Numbered from the stretch's first letter, positions 17,780 through 26,719 are shown. The stretch is 64,000 nt of DNA from Streptomyces noursei ATCC 11455 (GCF_001704275.1 NZ_CP011533.1:3100001-3164000); one strand, 5' to 3'. A program made the numbers and translations. Notes: generated by a model not told the origin, from the letters alone.

Positions 17780-18628
17780 TCAGCCCTGCTCGGCCGGCTT
17801 CTCGGCCTCGGCGGCCGGAGCCTCGGCCTTGGGGGCCTCGTCGTCGGACTTCTTGTCGCCCTCGAGCAGGTCGCGCTCCCACTCGGCGAGCGGCTCGCCG
17901 GCCTTCTCGCCCGGCTTCTGGTCGCCGGTGGCGGCGCCGGAGCGGGCGATCAGGCCCTCGGCGACGGCGTCGGCGATCACGCGGGTGAGCAGGGTGACGG
18001 AGCGGATCGCGTCGTCGTTACCCGGGATCTTGTAGTCGACCTCGTCCGGGTCGCAGTTGGTGTCGAGGATCGCGACAACCGGGATGTTGAGCTTGCGCGC
18101 CTCGCCGACGGCGATGTGCTCCTTCTTGGTGTCCACGATCCAGACGGCGCTGGGCACCTTCTGCATCTCGCGGATACCACCGAGGGTCTTCTCCAGCTTG
18201 GCCTTCTCGCGGGAGAGGACCAGGAGCTCCTTCTTGGTGAGGCCGGAGGCGGCCACGTCCTCGAAGTCGATCTGCTCGAGCTCCTTGAGGCGCTGCAGAC
18301 GCTTGTAGACGGTCGAGAAGTTGGTCAGCATGCCGCCGAGCCAGCGCTGGTTCACGTAGGGCATGCCCACGCGGGTCGCCTGCTCGGCAATGGCCTCCTG
18401 GGCCTGCTTCTTCGTACCGACGAACATCACCGAGCCGCCGTGGGCGACGGTCTCCTTGACGAACTCGTAGGCGCGGTCGATGTACGACAGCGACTGGAGC
18501 AGGTCGATGATGTAGATGCCGTTGCGCTCGGTGAAGATGAAGCGCTTCATCTTCGGGTTCCAGCGGCGGGTCTGGTGCCCGAAGTGGACGCCGCTCTCCA
18601 GCAGCTCCCGCATCGTGACGACGGCCAT
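17780..18628 (-). CDS. rpsB: 30S ribosomal protein S2
   Basis: A 282-residue S2 protein. It opens with [27 protein letters not shown] and contains the family segments [11 protein letters not shown] and [13 protein letters not shown]. The last 50 residues form an Ala/Glu/Lys tail, longer than in E. coli and common in Streptomyces. The start ATG 18628 has AGGAG seven bases upstream. It is the first gene of the rpsB-tsf unit. Confidence 0.97.
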   Translation of the reverse strand: MAVVTMRELLESGVHFGHQTRRWNPKMKRFIFTERNGIYIIDLLQSLSYIDRAYEFVKETVAHGGSVMFVGTKKQAQEAIAEQATRVGMPYVNQRWLGGMLTNFSTVYKRLQRLKELEQIDFEDVAASGLTKKELLVLSREKAKLEKTLGGIREMQKVPSAVWIVDTKKEHIAVGEARKLNIPVVAILDTNCDPDEVDYKIPGNDDAIRSVTLLTRVIADAVAEGLIARSGAATGDQKPGEKAGEPLAEWERDLLEGDKKSDDEAPKAEAPAAEAEKPAEQG

Positions 18629-19379
18629 GGCCGTACTCCTTGTTTTCTCGGTTCCACCACGACCGGTCGGCCGCAGTGCCTGACGCCCCGACGCGCCTGC
18701 CAGGGAGGAACCGGGTGGAACCTTCCGAGGACCGAGAGCGCGGCCGACGTGCTGCCCGAATGGGACTGCTGCACTGGTGGCGGGGCGTGCGAAGTCGACC
18801 CGGTGACCCGGATCGCCATCAGAAGTGTACGGGACGGGCGATGCACCGGGCGACACGCACCATTTCGCGCCCTGCAGGGGTGACGCCGTTATCCACAATC
18901 GGCCCGTCGTCCACAGCTTTTGACCAAGATCCGCGCGCCGGTCCCGCATCCGCCATGGTCAACACATGCGACGACTCACCGGCCCCGCACGACGGCGCCC
19001 CCTCACCACACGCCCACCCTCTCGACGACAGACCGTGCCCCGCCCACGACGCTCCGCCCATAAACGCGACCAGCACACCCGCCAGAAGCCACCCCCCGAC
19101 CAACGCCCCCGTCAGCCCCACGTGCCACGCCCCCGTCAGCCGTACCCACACCCACACCCACACCCGCACCCACGGGACCACCAGGGCCCACCGCCCACAG
19201 GCCGGGCGTCGGCACCATCACCGGACCCGCCTGCGGAAGTCCCGCCTCCGGGGCCGACGGCCGCCGGACGGGAGCCGGAGCCGGGGCCTGAGGTGGCGCC
19301 AGGGTCGGAAACGGAATCCGGAACAGGAACGGGAAGAGGACCAGGACTAGGACTAGGTCTAGGGCCAGGACCAGCATCG
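18629..19379. other. Long rpsB upstream region with DnaA-box pair and low-complexity tract
   Basis: About 750 bp without a convincing gene. It must hold the rpsB promoter (minus strand) and the promoter of the M23-like gene (plus strand). A pair of DnaA-box-like sequences lies at 18889-18915. From 18966 to 19379 a plus-strand frame stays open, but it would encode only Pro/Arg/His and Gly/Pro low complexity and uses codons that are rare in Streptomyces (CTA three times, AGA). I therefore do not count it as coding, although it could be an N-terminal extension of the next gene. Confidence 0.5.
18889..18915 (+). promoter_or_regulatory. Pair of DnaA-box-like sites upstream of rpsB
   Basis: TTATCCACA (18889-18897), identical to the classical DnaA box, and TCGTCCACA (18907-18915), which fits the relaxed Streptomyces consensus, stand 18 bp apart in the same orientation. 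The surrounding 50 bp closely resemble the element at 26720-26760 read on the minus strand. They may be DnaA-binding control sites; this is inference from sequence only. Confidence 0.4.
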
Positions 19380-19380
19380 A
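19135..19380 (+). repeat. Low-complexity CCACAC and GGACYA repeats
   Basis: A tract of CCACAC-type hexamers (about 19141-19175) is followed after 130 bp by purine-rich units GGACCA/GGACTA/GGTCTA (about 19336-19375). Translated, they would give His-Pro and Gly-Leu repeats. They precede the start of the M23-like gene. Confidence 0.5.
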
Positions 19381-20339
19381 TGTCGGTGTTCAACCAGGCG
19401 ACGGCGGGACAGGTGACGTCCGCGGCTCGGGACGTCAGCGCCACCACCGGACGGCGCTGGCTTCCTGCCCTCGCCATGTGCGCCCTGCATGTCGTGGTCG
19501 TGCCCGCGGTGGGGGCGGGCACGATCGAAGTGACAACGGGCGTGGCCGAGGCCGCGGCGCCGTACACCGAAGCGGCACCGGGCTCCGGACCAACGGCTCC
19601 GACGCCGGAGCGTTCCTGGCCCGTCGACGGCCCTGCCGGCACACGCCCCGTGGTGTTACGCGGCTGGGAACCTCCGCCGACCCCATGGGCGGCGGGGCAC
19701 AGAGGCGTAGACCTGGCCGCATCCGACGGCACAGCCGTCAGGGCCGCCACGCCCGGACAGATCGCATTCGTCGGCACGGTCGCCGGCCGCGGTGTCCTCA
19801 CCATCGAGGTGTCCGGCTCGGGCCACCCTCCCTTGCACACCACGTACGAGCCGATCCGCGCCACCGTCCACAAAGGCCAGCGCGTCACCGCAGGCCAGCC
19901 GGTCGGCATACTGGCGGACGGCCCCTACCACTGCCGGGCTCCGTGCCTCCACTGGGGCCTGCGCCGCGGTACGGCCTACCTGAACCCTCTTTCGCTCATG
20001 CCGCCGACCGCGTTCCGCAACGGACCCTCACGGCTGCTCCCTGTCTTCGGCATTCCCTTACCGGGAGGCGTCCCGGCAGTCGGACCGTACCGTCCGCATC
20101 GTGAGCACCCTGCGCCAACGGCCCACGAAACGACGGACATGTCGGCAGGAACCACGGGCGCGGCTCTGCTCGGAGCGGTCACTCTCGCGGGCGCTGCGCT
20201 GTGGGCCTTGGGGCGGCTCCGTCGTCCAGCGAAGGGGAGCCGGCGAGCCCGGCTTCGCGGCCCTAGCCGTTGGGCTGCGATCGGGAAAAGGCGGCGGAGG
20301 CGATGCGGCGTGAGGGCGGCGGTGAAGAGCAGCGCGTAA
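19380..20339 (+). CDS. M23-like (LytM fold) envelope protein with C-terminal membrane segment
   Basis: A protein of 319 residues if started at ATG 19380. The N-terminal signal or anchor is RRWLPALAMCALHVVVVPAVGAG (25-47). The M23 fold spans about 80-215: GHRGVDLAASDGTAVRA with zinc ligands His107 and Asp111, then CLHWGLRRG with His191 as third ligand. The two histidines usually essential for catalysis are replaced (Cys189 in the HxH position; TTYEPI instead of YxHL), so activity is doubtful; Cys185 and Cys189 could form a disulphide. After the domain an unusual extension has a hydrophobic helix (258-279) and an Arg-rich tail. The start is uncertain because the frame is open to 18966. A gene of this type next to rpsB is usual in Streptomyces. 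Confidence 0.7.
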   Translation: MSVFNQATAGQVTSAARDVSATTGRRWLPALAMCALHVVVVPAVGAGTIEVTTGVAEAAAPYTEAAPGSGPTAPTPERSWPVDGPAGTRPVVLRGWEPPPTPWAAGHRGVDLAASDGTAVRAATPGQIAFVGTVAGRGVLTIEVSGSGHPPLHTTYEPIRATVHKGQRVTAGQPVGILADGPYHCRAPCLHWGLRRGTAYLNPLSLMPPTAFRNGPSRLLPVFGIPLPGGVPAVGPYRPHREHPAPTAHETTDMSAGTTGAALLGAVTLAGAALWALGRLRRPAKGSRRARLRGPSRWAAIGKRRRRRCGVRAAVKSSA

Positions 20340-20656
20340 AGGAGAGCGGGGCGATGCCCATGCGAACGGTGCGAACGTAGGGCCCGGTTTGCCGTGCCCT
20401 ACGGGCCCCGCCATGCGGTGCGCGGTAGCAGACCGTTTCGAGCTACTGGTTGCTGACTGCCGGCTGACAGGGGTGGTGGTGGAGGAGCGGGGTGGGTGGG
20501 GCGGGGGGGGGAGGGGCGGGGCCCCGGGACAGAGGGGCCGCCCTGCCCCCGGCGAAACACCCCGCACCCAAGCCGCGCCAGGACCGAAACGCACCCGGCC
20601 CAGCCCACCCAAGGCCGCCCCTCAAGCCCACACCAGGCCCCAGCCGGGCCCTCTCT
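20340..20656. other. Convergent intergenic region with terminator and G-rich tract
   Basis: A 317-bp gap between the convergent M23-like and TetR genes. It has a 7-bp stem GTAGGGC/GCCCTAC (20377-20402), a probable terminator, and a G-tract block at 20499-20525 that includes a run of nine G. No gene is supported. Confidence 0.6.
20377..20402. terminator. Terminator after the M23-like gene
   Basis: The inverted repeat GTAGGGC (20377-20383) and GCCCTAC (20396-20402), with a 12-nt loop, lies 37 bp after the stop codon of the M23-like gene. Confidence 0.5.
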
Positions 20657-21238
20657 TCAGCCGCGCACCCCGTTGAGGACCATGGCCACCGCTGCCTCGG
20701 TGATCTCTTCCGGGTTTTCGGCGGCTCCGAGTTCGATACGGCGGACCGCGGCGTCGACGACACCCTGAAGCAGCATCGCGGCGAGGCGGGGTTGGGCATG
20801 GCCGAGGGCGGCCAGCGCCTCGACGATCATGGCGATCAGTCCGCCGTGCGCCGCGCGGATCTTCTCCCGCGCCCCGGCGTCCAGTTCTCCGGCGGAGATG
20901 GCGACGACGGCGCGGTGGCGTCGGTCACCGACCAGTGCCAGTTGCCGGCGCACATACGCCTCGACCTTCGCCTCGGGTGACTCGGCGCTCTCCATCGCCG
21001 CCTCGACTTCCGCGGCCCATACGGGGAAGTCGACGGCACACAGTTCTTCGACAACGGCCGCTCGGGAGCGGAAGTACTCGTATACGGAGGAGCGCGCGAG
21101 TCCCGTGCGCTCGGCGAGGGCGGGGAAGGTCAGCGCCTCCGTTCCGCCTTCGGACAACAAGGTGCGGGCGGCGTCCAAGAGGGCGCCGCGCTGCATCGTC
21201 CGGTGCTCGGCCACCGAGGCCGCTCGAATCCTGGGCAC
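20657..21238 (-). CDS. TetR/AcrR family transcriptional regulator
   Basis: A 193-residue regulator. The N-terminal TetR helix-turn-helix is clear at about 17-60: GALLDAARTLLSEGGTEAL, then FPALAERTGLARSSVYEYFRSR. The all-helical ligand and dimerisation domain follows and ends in a conserved-looking QGVVDAAVRRIELG. The start is GTG 21238, with a weak RBS. It lies directly downstream of whiG on the same strand with a 324-bp gap, so it may have its own promoter. The ligand and targets cannot be told; no adjacent efflux gene points to a drug. Confidence 0.88.
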   Translation of the reverse strand: MPRIRAASVAEHRTMQRGALLDAARTLLSEGGTEALTFPALAERTGLARSSVYEYFRSRAAVVEELCAVDFPVWAAEVEAAMESAESPEAKVEAYVRRQLALVGDRRHRAVVAISAGELDAGAREKIRAAHGGLIAMIVEALAALGHAQPRLAAMLLQGVVDAAVRRIELGAAENPEEITEAAVAMVLNGVRG

Positions 21239-21562
21239 GTCACCACTCTACGGATGGCATCCTCGCCGTGGCACTCCGCATCGCGACACAGATCCGCGCC
21301 AGTGCGGCCGTCGGCTCCTCATCGGCCTGTCACCCGCAGGGCGATCAAGGACACAAAGGGCGGCAAGCAGCGCCCCGTTCCCCTCCCCCTCCCCCGCTGG
21401 TCCTCCGGTGGGCCCGAGACCTGCCGTGCCCCAGCAGTAGTCCAGTGGTCCGGTCGTCCCCCTAGTCCGGTCGCCCGGAAGCCACCCCACACAGCACCCG
21501 CACGTACCCCCTCCCAGCCGTCGCCGGTTCGGCTCGACGCTCGCGTCCCGGGCGTCCGGCCC
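21239..21562. other. Gap between TetR gene and whiG
   Basis: 324 bp without a supported gene. It contains two close copies of GTCCGGTCG (around 21451-21472) and is expected to hold the whiG 3' end signals and the promoter of the TetR gene. No clear consensus promoter was found. Confidence 0.5.
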
Positions 21563-22399
21563 TCAGCGTCCGACGTCCGCCAGCTTGGCGCGGAGCTGAA
21601 GGACGGACTTGGTGTGGATCTGGCTGACCCTGCTCTCGGTGACGCCGAGGACGTTGCCGATCTCGGCGAGGGTGAGGCCCTCGTAGTAGTAGAGGGTGAC
21701 CACGGTCTTCTCACGGTCGGGCAGGGTGTTGATGGCGCGTGCCAGCAGCCGTCTCAGTTCGCGGTCCTCGGCGATCTCGACGGGGTTCTCGGCGGCGGTG
21801 TCCTCCAGGGTGTCCATCAGGCTGAGTCGCTCACCACCCTCGCCGCTGACGTGGAGCAGCTCTTCGAGTGCCACGACGTTCGCCAGGGACAGTTGACTGA
21901 AGACGCCGTGGAGTTCCTCCAGTGGGATGCCCATCTCGCCGGCGACCTCGGCCTCGGTCGGCGTGCGGCGCAGCTGTGCTTCGAGGGTCGCGTAGGCGCG
22001 CTCCACGGCACGGGCCTTCTGTCTCACCGATCGGGGAATCCAGTCCAGGGCGCGCAGTTCGTCGATCATCGCGCCGCGGATGCGGGTGATGGCGTAGGTC
22101 TCGAACTTGATGGAGCGTTCGGGCTCGAACTTCTCGATGGCGTCGATCAGTCCGAAGACTCCGGAGGAGACGAAGTCGGCCTGCTCGACGTTGGGGGGCA
22201 GGCCGACGCTGACCCGGCCGGCGACGTATTTGACCAGCGGTGAGTAGTGCAGGATCAGCTGTTCCCGCAGGCGCCCGTCGCCTGATGCCTTGTAGGCGCG
22301 CCACAGCTCGTCGACCGAGGAGGGCGGGGCGGGGCGCACGCTGCCGCGCGCGGCGGGTGGTACTGCCGCGCGGTCAGACCCGGAGGTGTGCTGGGGCAT
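21563..22399 (-). CDS. whiG: Sporulation RNA polymerase sigma factor WhiG
   Basis: A 278-residue sigma factor of the FliA/sigma-28 class. WhiG commits Streptomyces aerial hyphae to sporulation and drives whiH and whiI; the anti-sigma RsiG with c-di-GMP holds it inactive (established for S. venezuelae). Region 2 is [24 protein letters not shown] and [34 protein letters not shown]. Region 4 is [40 protein letters not shown]. The start ATG 22399 ([15 protein letters not shown]) matches the known S. coelicolor N-terminus, with AAGG upstream. Confidence 0.96.
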   Translation of the reverse strand: MPQHTSGSDRAAVPPAARGSVRPAPPSSVDELWRAYKASGDGRLREQLILHYSPLVKYVAGRVSVGLPPNVEQADFVSSGVFGLIDAIEKFEPERSIKFETYAITRIRGAMIDELRALDWIPRSVRQKARAVERAYATLEAQLRRTPTEAEVAGEMGIPLEELHGVFSQLSLANVVALEELLHVSGEGGERLSLMDTLEDTAAENPVEIAEDRELRRLLARAINTLPDREKTVVTLYYYEGLTLAEIGNVLGVTESRVSQIHTKSVLQLRAKLADVGR

Positions 22400-22773
22400 T
22401 CGTCGCCTTGAGCCGTTCTGCCGAGACGGGGGTGGGTGGATGTATGAGGCTTGAACTGTCGTGAGCGTAGCGTGACCGCGGCGTCGCGGTGTGCGAGGAA
22501 GGCGGGTTGGGTGTGCGCAGATACGTTCCGCTGCCCGCACCCCAGGGTTACTTCGAGGGGCACGGCGGCACCCGGAAGGAGTCCCGGGGGCGCGTCCGCC
22601 GGGGGCGCCCGCCGGGCGGGCGGTGCGGGCGGACGCGCCGGCCTGGCGTGCGGGAACCCGTGCGTACGCTGTGCCGTGCCGTCGCGTTCCAACGGGTCGG
22701 CCGCACGCGCCGAACCACGGCAAATCTGGATTCTGCGGTCATTCCCCTCACCCTTTCACCCGTTCGCGCCAGG
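22400..22773. other. whiG upstream region and dprA 3' region
   Basis: 374 bp without a gene, between the co-directional whiG and dprA. It holds the dprA terminator (22589-22639) and presumably the whiG promoter. GTGAGCGTAGCGTGAC at 22470-22485 has one good half of a BldD-type box, but the other half is off by one base in spacing. Confidence 0.5.
22589..22639 (-). terminator. dprA terminator
   Basis: A 12-bp perfect stem GGCGCGTCCGCC (22589-22600) with its complement (22628-22639) encloses a GC-rich loop that can itself fold. It lies about 135 bp downstream of the dprA stop. Confidence 0.6.
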
Positions 22774-24189
22774 TCAAGTACCGCCTCGCCGGGAACCTTC
22801 GGTCGAGTTGACGCGGCGGGCCAACTCCCAGCGCTCACCGCACCTTTGAACGAATCCGAGGGACTGCAGCTCGAAGAGCTTGCCCCGGGTGAGGTCGCGG
22901 GGCGTGCCCGACTCCCGCGCGACGTGTTCGGTATCGGCGCCGCCGCGGGCGGGCAGCGCTTCGAGCACGCGGCGGGCGACCGGGTCCAGCAGATCGTGCG
23001 CGAGGGTCGGGCCGCGGCGCTCGGGGGCGAGGTCTCCGATGCTGCCGACGAGTTCGATGACCTCGTCGGCGTCGGTGACCACCGTCGCCTCCCCGCGCAG
23101 GAGTTGGTGCACCCCGGCGGACAGTCCGCTGGTGACCGGTCCCGGCATGCCCATCGTGAAGCGTCCGAGGGCCAGGGCGCGCCGTGCGGTGACCAGTGAG
23201 CCGCTGCGGAGTTCGGCCTCCACGACGACCGTGCCGCGGGTGAGGGCGGCGATGACGCGGTTGCGCTGGATGAAGCGGCTCCGGGTGGGGTGGTCACCGG
23301 GCGGCAACTCGGCCACGAGTAGGCCCTGTTCGACGATCCGGTCGATCAACTCGGTGTGTCCGCGCGGATAGGGGTGGTCCACTCCGGAGGCGAGCACGGC
23401 GACGGTCGGCCCGTCCGCGGCGAGCGCGCCGCGGTGGGCGGCGCCGTCGATCCCGTACGCGGCCCCGGAGACGATGGTCCAGCCGCGGTCGGCGAGTCCG
23501 GCGCCGAGGGTGGCGGCGAGGTGGGCACCGTATTCGGTACAGGCGCGTGCCCCGACCACGGCGACCGAGCGCAGTGCCCAGATCCGCAGGTTGGCGGTGC
23601 CCCGTACCCAGAGGCCGATGGGGCGGGCGTCTCCGAGGTCGTCCAGTTGGCCGGGCCATTCGTCGTCGCCGGGGCAGATGAAGCGTCCGCCGAGCCTGGC
23701 GACGGCGGCGAGGTCGGCTGCGGGGCGGGCTCGCGCGGCGCGCAGCCGGAGGCCCGCGATCTTGGCCAGGCCGGCGCCGAGGGGCGGGGGCACGTCGTTC
23801 TGGGAGAGAGCGTGCCAGAGGGCCACCGGGCCCATCTCGCGCAGCCAGCGGCCGGCGGTTTCGTCGCCGGGTTCGAGGATGCGGGTGAGGGCGGCGCGGG
23901 CCGCTCGCTGTGGTTCGTAGGGTTCGTGCGCGGTGGGTGCCGGTCGGTGTGCGCGGGGCTTTCGGGGTGTGGTGGGCCTTGCCGTCGGGCGCTCGATGGG
24001 CGTCGTCGTGGCGCGGTCGGTGTCTGCGCGTGCGCGGCGGGTGGGACAGGATCCGCCGGTGTCCGTCCCCGTCCCCGTTCCCGGTCCCGTCCCGGTTGCC
24101 GGCTGAGGCCTAGGTGCCGGTTGCGGGTCGGTTCCCGGTTTCGGCTCCTCCTCACCTGTGACGAAGCCCCATTCGTCGATGGTGTTCAT
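22774..24189 (-). CDS. dprA: DNA processing protein DprA
   Basis: A 471-residue Rossmann-fold protein that loads RecA on incoming single-stranded DNA in transformable bacteria; its role in Streptomyces is not settled. Core motifs are VVGARACTEYGAHLA, SGAAYGIDGAAHRGAL, AVLASGVDHPYPRGH, RFIQRNRVIAALTRGTVVVEA and a C-terminal winged helix (residues about 400-460). The first 90 residues before the DprA fold are low complexity, with Gly-Thr repeats and Pro/Arg/Thr runs, far longer than usual. The ATG overlaps the comM stop (ATGA), so the two are coupled in the yraN-comM-dprA operon. Confidence 0.92.
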   Translation of the reverse strand: MNTIDEWGFVTGEEEPKPGTDPQPAPRPQPATGTGPGTGTGTDTGGSCPTRRARADTDRATTTPIERPTARPTTPRKPRAHRPAPTAHEPYEPQRAARAALTRILEPGDETAGRWLREMGPVALWHALSQNDVPPPLGAGLAKIAGLRLRAARARPAADLAAVARLGGRFICPGDDEWPGQLDDLGDARPIGLWVRGTANLRIWALRSVAVVGARACTEYGAHLAATLGAGLADRGWTIVSGAAYGIDGAAHRGALAADGPTVAVLASGVDHPYPRGHTELIDRIVEQGLLVAELPPGDHPTRSRFIQRNRVIAALTRGTVVVEAELRSGSLVTARRALALGRFTMGMPGPVTSGLSAGVHQLLRGEATVVTDADEVIELVGSIGDLAPERRGPTLAHDLLDPVARRVLEALPARGGADTEHVARESGTPRDLTRGKLFELQSLGFVQRCGERWELARRVNSTEGSRRGGT

Positions 24190-26114
24190 CGTTCACCTCG
24201 GTCGTCCGGGGCGGGGGCGAGGGCGATCCGCGGGCGGGAGTCCGGCGTCTTTCGCAGCCTCTCCCCCGGTGCTGTCACCGGTGACGTTCCTGCGCCGGCC
24301 TGGCCCGTTGCCGCGCCTCTGCTCCCGGTGCCCGGTTCCTCTCCCGCCTCGGCGGTATGAGCCGGTGCGGTCCTTGCTTCCGTCCGTGCGGCGGCTCTCG
24401 CCCGGTCGCTGGGCCGTGTCGCCGCCCCCGGGCCCCCTCCGGCTCCGGCCCTTGCGCCGCCGTGCGCTCGTGTCCCCACTGCTGTTCCCCCCGCCGTCCT
24501 TCCCGTCGTCGGCTTTCCCGTCGTCACCGCGCCGCGTCGTACCCCCGTGCGGAGTTCCAGCGCCCAGTTGACGTCCTCTTTCGTCGGGCGGCCGCGGCCG
24601 GCGAGGTCGGCGGCGGTCCAGGCGACGCGCAGAACGCGGTCGAGGCCACGGGCGGTCAGGAGGCCGCATTCCAGGTCGCGTTCGGCTTGGGTGAGGGCGC
24701 CGGGGTGGACCGGCCAGCGGGTGCGCAGTTCGTGGCCCGGTACTTCGCTGTTGGTCTGCCAGGGCGTGCCGGCGAAGCGGGCCGTGGCGCGTTCGCGGGC
24801 GGCGCGAATGCGTTCGGCGACGGAGGCGGTGGATTCGGCAGCGCGGCCGAGTGCGATGAGTTCGGAGCGGGCGACCGGTTCCACGGAGATCCGTAGATCG
24901 ACCCGGTCCATCAGCGGTCCGGAGAGTCGGGCGCGGTAGCGGCGGATCGAGGAGGGGCGGCACTCGCAGCCGCCGGCGGTGGTGCCGTGACGTCCGCACG
25001 GACAGGGATTGGCCGCGAGGGCGAGCAGGAAGCGTGCGGGCATCCGCATCATGCCGCCGGCGCGGGCCACGACGATGTGGCCGGATTCGAGCGGTTGGCG
25101 GAGTGCGTCCAGGACGCGTGGGCTGCATTCGGCGGCCTCGTCGAGGAACAGCACGCCGTGGTGGGCGAGCGAGACGGCCCCTGGGCGGGGCAGGCCGGTC
25201 CCGCCGCCGACGAGGGAGGCCATGGTCGCGGAGTGGTGCGGGGCGCAGTAGGGCGGGCGGTGGACCAGTGGCTGGCCCGGCGGGAGGGTGCCGGCGACCG
25301 AGTGGACGGCGGTGACCTCCAGGGATTCCTTAGGGGTCAGGGGCGGCAGCAGTCCGGGGAGGCGTTCGGCGAGCATGGTTTTGCCTGCGCCCGGTGGGCC
25401 TTTCAGAAAGATGTGGTGGCGTCCGGCGGCGGCCACCTCCAGGGCGCGCCGGGCGTCGTGCTGGCCCGCAACGTCGGAGAGGTCGGGGAGGTGGTCGCCG
25501 TGCGGCAGTCCCGCGGTGACGCCGGTGCCGGGCATGACGAGGCCGGCCAGGAGCGGGTCGGGGCGGCCTTCGTCGAGGGGGTTTTCCTCGTCGGGGACCG
25601 GTTCGTCGGCGAGGACGGCGATGAGTTGCCGCAGGCTGCGGATGCCGAGGACGGAGACGCCGGGGACGAGTGAGGCTTCGGCGACGGTCTGTTCGGGCAC
25701 GACGACCTGGCGGTATCCGGCGTCGGCGGCGGCGAGGACGGCGGGCAGCACGCCGCGGACGGGGCGGACGCGGCCGTCGAGGCCGAGTTCGCCGATCATC
25801 ATCAGGTCGGTGAGCTCGCGGGGGTCGAGGCGTTCGGCGGCGCCGAGGACCGCGCAGGCCACGGCGAGGTCGAAGCCGCTGCCGCTCTTGGGGACGGATG
25901 CGGGGCTGAGGCCGACGGTGAGCTTCTTCTGCGGCCATTCGGCGCCGGAATTGACGACGGCTGCGCGGACTCGATCCCGGGATTCGACCAGGCTCTTGTC
26001 GGGCAGTCCGACGAGGGTGAAGGCGGCCACGCCGGGCTCCAGGTCGGCCTGGACCTCGACGACGACTCCTTCGACGCCCACGAGGGCGACGGAGCAGGTG
26101 CGGGCGAATCCCAT
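24186..26114 (-). CDS. YifB/ComM family Mg chelatase-like AAA+ helicase
   Basis: A 642-residue AAA+ protein. ComM is a branch-migration helicase that extends heteroduplex in natural transformation. Domain order: N-terminal Lon-protease-like fold ([16 protein letters not shown]), Mg-chelatase AAA+ core with Walker A GPPGAGKTMLA and Walker B FLDEAAE, a Cys-rich finger NPCPCGRHGTTAGGCEC, and the C-terminal Mg_chelatase_C segment. The normal family length is about 540; here an extra tail of about 110 residues of Gly/Ala/Thr/Arg low complexity follows WALELRTGVRRG. The start is ATG 26114, overlapping the yraN stop; GTG 26117 is an alternative. Confidence 0.92.
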   Translation of the reverse strand: MGFARTCSVALVGVEGVVVEVQADLEPGVAAFTLVGLPDKSLVESRDRVRAAVVNSGAEWPQKKLTVGLSPASVPKSGSGFDLAVACAVLGAAERLDPRELTDLMMIGELGLDGRVRPVRGVLPAVLAAADAGYRQVVVPEQTVAEASLVPGVSVLGIRSLRQLIAVLADEPVPDEENPLDEGRPDPLLAGLVMPGTGVTAGLPHGDHLPDLSDVAGQHDARRALEVAAAGRHHIFLKGPPGAGKTMLAERLPGLLPPLTPKESLEVTAVHSVAGTLPPGQPLVHRPPYCAPHHSATMASLVGGGTGLPRPGAVSLAHHGVLFLDEAAECSPRVLDALRQPLESGHIVVARAGGMMRMPARFLLALAANPCPCGRHGTTAGGCECRPSSIRRYRARLSGPLMDRVDLRISVEPVARSELIALGRAAESTASVAERIRAARERATARFAGTPWQTNSEVPGHELRTRWPVHPGALTQAERDLECGLLTARGLDRVLRVAWTAADLAGRGRPTKEDVNWALELRTGVRRGAVTTGKPTTGRTAGGTAVGTRAHGGARAGAGGGPGAATRPSDRARAAARTEARTAPAHTAEAGEEPGTGSRGAATGQAGAGTSPVTAPGERLRKTPDSRPRIALAPAPDDRGER

Positions 26115-26674
26115 CACGCCACCCCTCGTACGTGTTCGACCACGGGGGCGCCGCGGGCGGGCAGCAGGATGCCGATGACGTCGATGCGTACGCCGCCGGG
26201 TGGTGGGCCGCCGTGCCGTTCCAGCCAGCGTTCGGCCAGTAGGCGCAGCCGGGTGGCTTTCTCGGGGCGGACGGCCGCCATGGGGTGTTCGTACCAGCCG
26301 GCGCGGCGGGTCTTGACCTCGCAGATGACCAGGGCGTCACCATCGACGGCGACGATGTCGATCTCTCCGTGGCGGCAGCGCCAGTTGCGGGCGAGGATCC
26401 GCATGCCGGCTTCGGTGAGCCGCCGGACGGCCAGGTCCTCGCCGTAGCGGCCGAGGGCGCCGCGGGACGTGGTCGGTGGGGCCGGCCGCGTGGCCTGTGC
26501 CGGGCGTGCGGTCTGCGGTGCGGACGCGGTATGCGCCGTGTCCGTCGTGCGTGGCGTCGGGGACTGCTTCCCGGTCGCCGTCGAGGGCCTCTCCCCATTT
26601 CCCGGTGTGCGCTGTGTGCGCTGTGCGGTGCGTGCGGGATCCACGGCCTGGTGGCCGGTCTGTGTGGCGTTCAT
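26114..26674 (-). CDS. YraN (UPF0102) family nuclease-like protein
   Basis: A 186-residue protein. Its last 115 residues are a YraN domain with a restriction-endonuclease-like core: [15 protein letters not shown], then [21 protein letters not shown] carrying the E/D...E-x-K catalytic pattern. Archetypal members are about 120 residues and of unclear function. The first 70 residues (after MNA) are a Thr/Arg/Pro/Gln-rich stretch that seems inserted between the conserved start MNA and RGALGRYG. The ATG at 26674 has an excellent GGAGG RBS. It heads the coupled yraN-comM-dprA operon. Confidence 0.88.
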   Translation of the reverse strand: MNATQTGHQAVDPARTAQRTQRTPGNGERPSTATGKQSPTPRTTDTAHTASAPQTARPAQATRPAPPTTSRGALGRYGEDLAVRRLTEAGMRILARNWRCRHGEIDIVAVDGDALVICEVKTRRAGWYEHPMAAVRPEKATRLRLLAERWLERHGGPPPGGVRIDVIGILLPARGAPVVEHVRGVA

Positions 26675-26719
26675 GCGGTACCACCTCCGGCACCGACTGT
26701 GACGCCGCCACCCGGATCT

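Noticed and set aside
22470..22485. BldD box upstream of whiG
   Set aside because: whiG is a known BldD target and one half-site looks right, but the second half is shifted by one base and several consensus positions fail, so I do not annotate it as a feature.
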